Shown: piece by piece, positions 57,760-64,000 of the stretch
Numbering within the stretch: the first letter of the stretch is position 1
Layout of the letters: each line of letters starts with the position of its first letter
Assembly: GCA_963836085.1 (NCBI GenBank)
Contig: CAWIHT010000008.1
Location: 186,001 to 250,000 of the forward strand
Length of the DNA: 64,000 bases
Reading direction: 5' to 3'
DNA from: JAHEEL01 sp963836085
Lineage (GTDB): Bacteria > Actinomycetota > Acidimicrobiia > Spongiisociales > UBA5794
The notes under the pieces: model-generated
The model's database searches: none
Seen by the model: the letters and a program-made list of their open reading frames with translations, nothing else
Told to the model about the DNA's origin: nothing
Program-made: the position numbers and the translations under genes

Positions 57760-58527
57760 ATGGGATATGAGGCTTCGGGAATTCCCACCTCCCTCTCTTC
57801 GACGCTGGTTCGTGTCGTCACCGGCCATGTGGTCTCATCGAGTTCGATGGTCAGCCGGGCCTACCTGGCCGACTCGTGGCGGGGAATCGTCGTGACGGCC
57901 CCAGAAGGCACCCATTGGCTCGCCTGCACGTTCGATGCCCTTGCCCCCGACGAGGAAAGCCTGCTGATTCGCGGAGAGGCGCAAAGCGGGCTGCCGCGTG
58001 CGTATGCCAGGGCGACGCTCACGAAGGTCGTCGTCGGTTGGTCCGGCAGCGGGGGTCCGACCGACGAACCGATTGAGATCACGGTTGCCAACCCCTCCGT
58101 CGTCCAGCACCCGGAGGGCGCCCCGATCGGAGTGGTGGCGCTCGATCGAAGCCGCGACTTCGCGCAGCACCTGGAGGCCGGAACGGGTCCGTGGCTTCAT
58201 ATTCTGTCGAACACCGACCGTGCCCCAGAGCGGCTTGATGTCGAGACCTTGCTCGAAACCGGAGACGGCTCCACCTGGCCCGTCAACCGCGCGGCGTGGC
58301 CGTCACCGCTGTCTGGCGGCGACTTCCTTGGACAGCCGGGAGCCATGGCTCTTGATGTCGCTCTCACCGACGAAGACGCCGGCTCGCCTGCATTCGGGAG
58401 CGGAGACGATGGGCGCGTGATGCTGGGCGTTGTTCGTCCGGTTGGACCGAACGTAGCGATGCTCCTGCCGACCCGCCTCATCGCAGAGACCGTCGCCCAC
58501 GCTCAGGCGGGCGACGGTCTCCGCTAG
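57760..58527 (+). CDS. Uncharacterised protein, possibly an inactive trypsin-fold protein
   Basis: I do not recognise this 255-residue protein with certainty. The segment EDAGSPAFGSGDDGRVMLGVV (split here: EDAGSPAF and GRVMLGVV) resembles the GDSGSP block of trypsin-like proteases but with Ala for the catalytic Ser. Preceding strands such as IGVVALDRSRDF fit the fold. No signal peptide or membrane segment is clear. It is 12 bases after ATPase 2 and likely in the same operon, so a role with the transporter is possible. Confidence 0.5.
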   Translation: MGYEASGIPTSLSSTLVRVVTGHVVSSSSMVSRAYLADSWRGIVVTAPEGTHWLACTFDALAPDEESLLIRGEAQSGLPRAYARATLTKVVVGWSGSGGPTDEPIEITVANPSVVQHPEGAPIGVVALDRSRDFAQHLEAGTGPWLHILSNTDRAPERLDVETLLETGDGSTWPVNRAAWPSPLSGGDFLGQPGAMALDVALTDEDAGSPAFGSGDDGRVMLGVVRPVGPNVAMLLPTRLIAETVAHAQAGDGLR

Positions 58528-58545
58528 GACCTCGGTCGGCGTCCG

Positions 58546-59790
58546 CTAGCTGCGATAGGCCTCGCGGCCGACTCCCTGAATCGGGATACCCTGGGCAGCC
58601 ATGACCTCGTTCTGGAGCGAGTACATGTCGGCAGCCGCCTCGTCGATGTGCCGGGTGAAGGCGACCGAACCCTTGAGGATCGGTTCGAGCAGCTCCTTCT
58701 CCTGAACACGGGCTGCCGGGTACTCGTGCTCGACGATGAGCGGCGTGGTCGCCACATCGAAGTCGAGCAGCTCACGCGCCGCAAGCTGATGGTCCAGCCA
58801 GTCCACCGTGCGGTTCTGCAGATAGGCGAGTGGATCGTGGCGCGCCGTCCCGGGAAGCTCATGCTCGGCGAGCACGGTCTGGATCTTCCACGCATTCAGG
58901 TGGTCGGCGGCGTTGTCGGAGATTTCGCCGTCGATCCAGTCGCCGCGCTGAACGGTCTGCCCGCCGTATCCCCATCCGGCGACGCCCTTCGAGTCGATGA
59001 CCTGACCCTTGACGTGCATGCCACCGATAAGGAACGGGTAGCCCTCGTCCTTCAGGTACTGGAACATCGAGCGGGTGTCCTGGCCCATCAGGACCGAGTG
59101 GGACGGGTCGTAGTGGATGCGGAACTGGTCGCCGACGCCGTGCTTCTCGGCGATCTGATAGAGCGCAATCCAGAGTGCGGGGGTGTAGCCAATGTTGTTG
59201 TGGAAATTGTCGCTGGGGGTCCATCCCGGCATCGGGCATTGCTCGACCCGGTACTGGAGGCCGCGAGCCTTCGCTTCCTTCAGCAGCGGGATGAAGCTCT
59301 CTTCGTAGTCGAGGAGGTTCTGATCCATCGAGAGGCTCTGGTTGCGTCCGATGAAGCCGCACACGGCCGGCACGCCGAGGAGCGCCGCGGCGTCCATGAC
59401 CCGGATCATGAACGCATGCTTCTTGGCGCGAAGCGCCGGGTCCTGGTTCAGCATGTCGTCGAAGTAGGCGATGTCGGCGATGGTTACGCCGGTTGTGTCG
59501 ATCGCCGCTTGGACGCGTGCGGCTCGAGATTCAGTGAACGGGTCACGGAGATCGAGCGTGTTGGCCACCGGATCGAGCATCGCCTCCGGCGGCACATCGG
59601 CGACCGACGGGTGGAGGGCTGCGGACAGCTCAATGCAGTCTGCATCGAGATCCGACGCGAAATCCAGCCACTCCTCGATGGCGAGGTCCGGGTCCGGGTC
59701 GCGCTGTTCGCGGGGCGTAAGCTCCTGAAGCGCGGCCGTGAGCACGCCGATCGGCATGTAGGTCGGATCGAAATCCATGGGCTCGGTCAT
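58546..59790 (-). CDS. Sugar phosphate isomerase/epimerase-like TIM barrel protein
   Basis: This 414-residue protein has the xylose-isomerase-like fold. Metal ligand candidates are Glu in YRVEQCPMP, Asp and His in IHYDPSHS, His in GGMHVKGQ and Glu in LIVEHEYPA. The substrate is not evident; relatives interconvert ketoses or polyol-derived sugars. AAGGAG lies nine bases before the ATG. It is the last gene of the minus-strand operon and starts four bases after the oxidoreductase stop. Confidence 0.82.
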   Translation of the reverse strand: MTEPMDFDPTYMPIGVLTAALQELTPREQRDPDPDLAIEEWLDFASDLDADCIELSAALHPSVADVPPEAMLDPVANTLDLRDPFTESRAARVQAAIDTTGVTIADIAYFDDMLNQDPALRAKKHAFMIRVMDAAALLGVPAVCGFIGRNQSLSMDQNLLDYEESFIPLLKEAKARGLQYRVEQCPMPGWTPSDNFHNNIGYTPALWIALYQIAEKHGVGDQFRIHYDPSHSVLMGQDTRSMFQYLKDEGYPFLIGGMHVKGQVIDSKGVAGWGYGGQTVQRGDWIDGEISDNAADHLNAWKIQTVLAEHELPGTARHDPLAYLQNRTVDWLDHQLAARELLDFDVATTPLIVEHEYPAARVQEKELLEPILKGSVAFTRHIDEAAADMYSLQNEVMAAQGIPIQGVGREAYRS

Positions 59791-59794
59791 AGGT

Positions 59795-60997
59795 TCAAGC
59801 TCCTTCTGCTTGGGATCCGGGAACGGTCACGGGGGAGTGCTCGCGGGCAGAGTCGATCGCCGCCTGCAAAACACGCTGGGTCTGGAGGGCGTCTGCGAAG
59901 TCCGGCATGGGCACCAGGGGCTCGCCCCCACCAATCACGGTGAGGATGTCACTGGCCTGGTTGACGAACGCGTGCTCGTATCCGAGGCCGTGGCTGTCGG
60001 GCCACCAGGCGTCGGCATACGGGTGACCGTCACCGCCTCGGGTGACATCGATCGTGGCCCAACCTTGGGTCGCACCATCGCCGTCGAGGTTGTAGTAGCC
60101 GAGTTCGTTCATGCGCTCGAAGTCGAACCGGAGAGCGCCCTTCTCGCCATGGATCTCCCAGCGATTCGCGTTGTGATAGCCGGTCGCCAGTCGCGTTGCC
60201 TCGAAGCTCGCAAGTCCGCCCCCGCTCATCCGTCCGAGGAACATCACGGCGTCGTCGACGGTGCTCCGACCCATGCCGGCTGAGGTTGAGGCGCCCGCTC
60301 CCGCGATCTCGCCTCCTGCGCCGCCTTCGAGCAGCGCTCGCTCCTCGATGAACGTGTGCTCGATCGAGCCTTCGACCGAGACGATCTCCTCGCCGGTGAC
60401 GAACCGCACCGCGTCGATGATGTGGGCGTTCAGATCTCCGTGGGCTCCCGATCCGGCAACGTCTCCTTGGAAGCGCCACAGGAGTGGTGTGTCGGGCCCG
60501 CCCCAGCTCTGCAGATAGGCGGCCCGCACGTGATAGATCTGGCCGAGGGCTCCCGACGCGACGATGCGATGGGCGAGTGCGACGGCCGGGACCCGCCGGT
60601 AGTTGTACCAGACGAACGTGCGTCCGGATGATGCGGCCGCCGCTGCAGCCATCGCTTCGGCGTCTGCGAGCGTTCCCGCGAGCGGCTTCTCGCACGCCAC
60701 ATGCTTGCCGGCGCCGAGCGCCGCGATGGCCGCTTCAGCGTGGGCACTGTTGGGCGTGGCGATGTCGACGAGGTCGATGTCGCTGCTCGTCACCGTGCCG
60801 AGCCAGTCCGTGCTGGCGTTCTTCCAGCCCCAGGTTTCGGCGAATGTGGCGGTCTCCTCGGGGTTTCTTGCGACGATCGTATGCAGGGACGCTGCGGGAT
60901 CGGTGTCGAAGAACCTGCCGACCTGTCCCCATGCGTTGGCATGGGCACGGCCCATGAACTTGGACCCGATCAGGGCCACATTGACCTTGTTGCTCAC
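59795..60997 (-). CDS. Gfo/Idh/MocA-family oxidoreductase
   Basis: This 400-residue NAD(P)-dependent sugar or polyol dehydrogenase has an N-terminal Rossmann motif (ALIGSKFMGRAHANAW), the EKPLAG motif with the catalytic Lys, and GSGAHGDLNAHIID containing the Asp and His of the active site. I chose the GTG at 60997 with GGAGAG upstream; an earlier in-frame ATG overlaps rpiB-like sequence. It probably oxidises a sugar or polyol related to the transporter substrate. Confidence 0.87.
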   Translation of the reverse strand: MSNKVNVALIGSKFMGRAHANAWGQVGRFFDTDPAASLHTIVARNPEETATFAETWGWKNASTDWLGTVTSSDIDLVDIATPNSAHAEAAIAALGAGKHVACEKPLAGTLADAEAMAAAAAASSGRTFVWYNYRRVPAVALAHRIVASGALGQIYHVRAAYLQSWGGPDTPLLWRFQGDVAGSGAHGDLNAHIIDAVRFVTGEEIVSVEGSIEHTFIEERALLEGGAGGEIAGAGASTSAGMGRSTVDDAVMFLGRMSGGGLASFEATRLATGYHNANRWEIHGEKGALRFDFERMNELGYYNLDGDGATQGWATIDVTRGGDGHPYADAWWPDSHGLGYEHAFVNQASDILTVIGGGEPLVPMPDFADALQTQRVLQAAIDSAREHSPVTVPGSQAEGA

Positions 60998-61007
60998 GTG
61001 CTCTCCT

Positions 61008-61499
61008 TCACTTGGTACGTATTGCGGTCGAGCAGCCCTCGTACTCCTCGATGAGCGCAACGTTGGCTTGCGAATGCGAAGCAGGGTCGAACGTGTAGCT
61101 CAGCCACTCCTTCACCAGGCGCCGCGCCAGCTCCGCTCCGATGACTCGCTTGCCGAGGGTCAGGACCTGGCAGTTGTTCGACAGAACGGACCGTTCGACG
61201 CTGTAGCTGTCGTGGGCGACGGTGGCCCACACGCCGTCGACCTGGTTGGCGCTGATCGCCATTCCGATCCCGGTTCCACAGATCAGGAGCGCACGGTCGA
61301 CATCACCATTGGCGACGAGTTCAGCGGCCTGGTGGGCGACGTTCGGATACATGGCTGGATCGTCGTCTGACTCGTTGACGCCCACATCGATGATCTCGAC
61401 CACACGCTCGTCTTGCTCGAGGTCCTGCTTGATCAGATCCTTGTACGGCAGGCCAACGGCATCGGCTCCGACCGCGACGTTCCATCGCTGTTCGGTCAT
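61008..61499 (-). CDS. RpiB/LacAB-family sugar phosphate isomerase
   Basis: This 163-residue protein matches ribose-5-phosphate isomerase B, with the active-site block C74-GTGIGMAISANQ and a His at 96 (VAHDSYS). In tetrulose pathways RpiB-like enzymes (EryI, DerI) turn D-erythrulose 4-phosphate into D-erythrose 4-phosphate. Its place next to a TPI-like enzyme and a DhaK-type kinase favours that role over ribose metabolism (inference). The ATG at 61499 lies 43 bases after the TPI-like gene. Confidence 0.87.
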   Translation of the reverse strand: MTEQRWNVAVGADAVGLPYKDLIKQDLEQDERVVEIIDVGVNESDDDPAMYPNVAHQAAELVANGDVDRALLICGTGIGMAISANQVDGVWATVAHDSYSVERSVLSNNCQVLTLGKRVIGAELARRLVKEWLSYTFDPASHSQANVALIEEYEGCSTAIRTK

Positions 61500-61542
61500 C
61501 GTTGAGGCGCTCCAATCGGTCAGATTCGTATCCTCGGCGACA

Positions 61543-62325
61543 CTAGCCCGCAGCGACGATGTGGGCCAGTTCGACGAATCCGGCTGCGGTCCATGCGGCC
61601 CGGCCGACAAAGAGTCCGTCGATGCTTGGCTCGGCGATCAGGCCCGGTGCGCTCGCGATGTCCACGCTCCCGCCGTACAGCAGCGGCACTTGTGCACCGC
61701 TTGTGCCATATCGCTCACCCAGGAAACCCCGCAGGACAGCGTGCATCGCCTCGGCCTGCTCGGCCGTCGCCGGGGTGCTGCCCTCGCCGATGGCCCAGAC
61801 CGGTTCGTACGCCACCATCGTGGCCGCAACGGTCTCGGCGTCGAGGCCGGATAGCGCTGTCTCGAGTTGTCGGGTCACGAATGCCACCTCGGTGCCCGCG
61901 TTCCGATCTTCGGCCGACTCGCCGACGCAGATCAGCGGCGTCAGTCCGCTCCGCAGGGCTCCTTTGACCCGTGCGGCAACGGTTTCGTCGGTCTCTCCGA
62001 ACATGGCTCGCCGTTCGGCGTGGCCGATGCAGACGAGCGAAGCACCGATCTCAACGAGCATTGGAGCGGAGACCTCACCGGTGAAGGCACCAGTGTCGGC
62101 CCAGTGGACGTTCTGCGCGCCGACCTCGACTCCGACCGGTGCCAACGTCGCCGCCACCGACTCGATGAGCGGGTAGGCCGGCAACACGAAAGCATTGACT
62201 TTGCCGATGAACCCCGGGGCGGCTGTTGCGAGTGCCTCCGCGTAGTTCGAAGCCTCGGCGCGGTTCTTCGTCATCTTCCATCCGGTTCCGATCCATGGAA
62301 GGTCGCGAGAACGTGTGATTGCCAT
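61543..62325 (-). CDS. Triosephosphate-isomerase-like enzyme, probable tetrulose phosphate isomerase
   Basis: This 260-residue TIM barrel has the TPI catalytic set: K17 (GTGWKM), H102 (IGHAERR) and E174 (AYEPVWAIG). The residue that is Asn in ordinary TPI (NWKM) is Gly, with Thr before it, and loop 6 reads GEG rather than GTG. A GTxWKM motif is, from memory, typical of EryH/LerI-type L-erythrulose phosphate isomerases. With RpiB-like and kinase neighbours, a tetrulose phosphate isomerase is more likely than the glycolytic enzyme. It is the first gene of the minus-strand operon. Confidence 0.82.
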   Translation of the reverse strand: MAITRSRDLPWIGTGWKMTKNRAEASNYAEALATAAPGFIGKVNAFVLPAYPLIESVAATLAPVGVEVGAQNVHWADTGAFTGEVSAPMLVEIGASLVCIGHAERRAMFGETDETVAARVKGALRSGLTPLICVGESAEDRNAGTEVAFVTRQLETALSGLDAETVAATMVAYEPVWAIGEGSTPATAEQAEAMHAVLRGFLGERYGTSGAQVPLLYGGSVDIASAPGLIAEPSIDGLFVGRAAWTAAGFVELAHIVAAG

Positions 62326-62370
62326 GGTCCTCCTCCGTTGTGGATACGATCATTCCGGTCGCGGTCTGAG

Positions 62371-62395
62371 GCCACATTGTGGCGCGTATCATACG
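62371..62395. promoter_or_regulatory. Two adjacent palindromes in the divergent promoter region
   Basis: GCCACATTGTGGC (62371-62383) and CGTATCATACG (62385-62395) are each perfect inverted repeats around one central base. They lie in the 112-base gap between the divergent isomerase operon and the kinase gene, where a regulator could control both directions. ATACGATCAT at 62344 resembles the second motif. Confidence 0.5.
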
Positions 62396-62437
62396 TTCGC
62401 CCGGACCGGGTTCCCCCAGGCGAGTTGAGGTACAGCG

Positions 62438-64000
62438 ATGGCACACGTTCACAACGCACCCAAGGAGTTCTATCTGGAAGCGCTCGACGGCTTCCTGACC
62501 GCCTACTCCCGGTATGTGGAACGGGTTCCAGATGCCTCGGGCGTCATGCGTCGCGGCGGCGCGGTGCCGGGACATGTCAGCGTCGTCATCGGCGGCGGTA
62601 GCGGCCACTACCCGGCCTTCATGGGTGTGGTCGGCGCCGGCCTCGCCCACGGAGCGGTCGTCGGTGACATTTTCACATCACCGTCCACCGAGCAGGTCTA
62701 CCGGGTTGGCCAAGCGCTCGACGGGGGAGCCGGCGTGCTGTTCAGTTTCGGCAACTACGCAGGCGACGTGATGAACTTCGGCGCCGCTCAGGAGCGTCTG
62801 CGGCGAGAGGGTATTGACTGCCGGACCGTGCTGGTGACCGACGACGTCGCGTCGGCCACCATCGACGAGCGAGAGAAGCGGCGCGGGGTCGCAGGCGACT
62901 TTGCCGTGTTCAAGGTGGCGGGGGCAGCGGCGGATCGAGGCGACAGCCTGGACGATGTGGAACGGATCGCCATTCGAGCCAACGACCTCACGGCGAGCTT
63001 CGGCGTCGCCTTCGCCGGGTGCACCTTCCCCGGTCAGGATGAGCCCCTGTTCACGGTCGCACCGGGAACGATGGATCTCGGACTCGGGATCCACGGTGAG
63101 CCCGGGATCGAGACCGTGGACGCAATGTCCGCCAACGAGTTGGCTGCCGTCCTCGTCGAGCCGCTTCTGGCCGAGCGGCCAGAGGGCATGTCGCGCGCCG
63201 CGGTGGTCGTCAACGGCCTTGGTGCGACGAAGTACGAGGAACTTTTCGTCCTCTACGCCGGCATCGCCAGACTCCTGACGGACGCCGGTGTTGAGATGGT
63301 GCTTCCCGAGGTCGGCGAACTCGTGACCAGTCTCGACATGGCCGGCTGCTCGCTCTCCATCACCTGGCTGGACGATGAACTCGAAGAGCTCTGGTGCGCT
63401 CCCGCGGACTCGCCTGCCTTCCGACGGGACTCCGGTGCCGTCGTAGCTGTGGAAGCAGGTACGACGAGCGCTGCCAGCCCAGTGGCGGCTGCCGACACTG
63501 CCGGGATCGAGGCGGCGAACGCTGTCGATGAGCCGGTCGGCCCCGAAGCACTCGAAGCGGCCGCTGCAATGAGGGCCATTCTTGGCGCTCTCCGAGACAC
63601 GGTGATTGCGCACGAGGACGAGTGGGGGCGGCTCGACGCCGTCGCCGGTGATGGCGATCACGGCGTTGGCATGACCCGTGGCATCAAGGGTGCCGTCGAC
63701 GGCGCCGATGCATCCTCCGGCGGTCCGAGTGCGGTGTTGATGTCAGCCGCCGATGCGTTTGCGGACCGGGCGGGCGGTTCCAGCGGTGCTCTCTGGGGAG
63801 CGTTCCTCGGAGGGATCGCTGCCGAGCTTCCGAACGATCGTGCCGCAACTGCAGCCGAGGTCGCCAATGCGATGGCGGCTGGTGCCGATGCCTTGCAGCG
63901 CCTTGGAAAGTGCGAGATCGACGACAAGACGATGTACGACGCGCTCCGTCCGTTCACCGACGAGTTGAACGCTCGCGTTGCCGCCGGCGAGCGCCTCGTC
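62438..64000 (+). CDS. Dihydroxyacetone-kinase-family (DhaK-DhaL) kinase, 3' end outside window
   Basis: The 521 visible codons encode a one-chain ATP-dependent kinase. The DhaK domain (1 to about 330) has VVIGGGSGHYPAF and the substrate-binding His219 in GIHGEPG. After an Ala-rich linker comes the DhaL domain (from about 370) with the Mg-ATP motif GDGDHGVGM near residue 402 and GGSSGALWG. Members phosphorylate dihydroxyacetone or erythrulose; the neighbours favour erythrulose (inference). GAGG lies eight bases before the ATG. The frame is open to the window edge. Confidence 0.9.
   Translation, partial: MAHVHNAPKEFYLEALDGFLTAYSRYVERVPDASGVMRRGGAVPGHVSVVIGGGSGHYPAFMGVVGAGLAHGAVVGDIFTSPSTEQVYRVGQALDGGAGVLFSFGNYAGDVMNFGAAQERLRREGIDCRTVLVTDDVASATIDEREKRRGVAGDFAVFKVAGAAADRGDSLDDVERIAIRANDLTASFGVAFAGCTFPGQDEPLFTVAPGTMDLGLGIHGEPGIETVDAMSANELAAVLVEPLLAERPEGMSRAAVVVNGLGATKYEELFVLYAGIARLLTDAGVEMVLPEVGELVTSLDMAGCSLSITWLDDELEELWCAPADSPAFRRDSGAVVAVEAGTTSAASPVAAADTAGIEAANAVDEPVGPEALEAAAAMRAILGALRDTVIAHEDEWGRLDAVAGDGDHGVGMTRGIKGAVDGADASSGGPSAVLMSAADAFADRAGGSSGALWGAFLGGIAAELPNDRAATAAEVANAMAAGADALQRLGKCEIDDKTMYDALRPFTDELNARVAAGERLV

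Overview
The window is high-GC DNA dominated by core housekeeping operons. It looks like the chromosome of an actinobacterium, perhaps a deep-branching class such as Acidimicrobiia (class is inference only). The evidence is frequent GTG/TTG starts, many genes with a TANNNT box 6-8 nt before the start codon (leaderless pattern), and the order rpmG - HadA/HadB-type dehydratase - tRNA-Trp - secE - nusG - rplK - rplA, known from Mycobacterium.

Layout. 1-9922: respiratory complex I operon (3' tip of nuoA, then nuoBCDHIJKLMN) with no nuoE, nuoF or nuoG. 9996-12011: MidA-like methyltransferase and HtpX protease. 12091-13952: tRNA-Tyr, -Thr, -Met, tuf copy 1, rpmG. 14077-15886: fused HadA/HadB-like dehydratase, ECF sigma factor, zinc anti-sigma. 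16053-18300: tRNA-Trp, secE, nusG, rplK, rplA. 18301-20583: an island splitting rplKA from rplJL, with an MBL-fold hydrolase, a frameshifted ABC permease and a HAD fragment. 20605-29723: rplJ, rplL, rpoB, rpoC with leader hairpins. 29805-32586: M50 protease, pyrophosphatase (minus), and an orphan nucleotidyltransferase-like gene. 32872-49884: str, S10 and spc operons (rpsL to secY, adk, map) with tuf copy 2. The alpha operon (infA, rpsM, rpsK, rpsD, rpoA, rplQ) does not follow. 49929-51572: a small membrane protein and tatB/tatC. 51844-58527: a carbohydrate/polyol ABC importer with two different ATPases. 58546-64000: divergent catabolic genes (sugar isomerase/epimerase, Gfo/Idh/MocA oxidoreductase, RpiB-like isomerase, TPI-like isomerase, and a DhaK-DhaL kinase cut by the window end).

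How it works together. The first 50 kb is energy conservation plus the transcription and translation machinery. The last 12 kb reads as one uptake-and-catabolism locus. A Tat-exported lipoprotein feeds an importer whose two ATPases carry complementary degenerate sites, so only one composite ATP site should hydrolyse. The kinase plus TPI-like plus RpiB-like trio matches the known tetrulose route (erythrulose to erythrulose phosphate to erythrose 4-phosphate), suggesting a C4 polyol or ketose as substrate.

Unusual features. Two apparently identical tuf genes have codon use unlike everything around them. L10 and S3 carry very long acidic Glu/Val/Ala tails. A dispersed family of 7-bp-period repeats occurs mostly between genes and once inside a coding sequence. 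There is a perfect 52-bp palindrome after nuoN.
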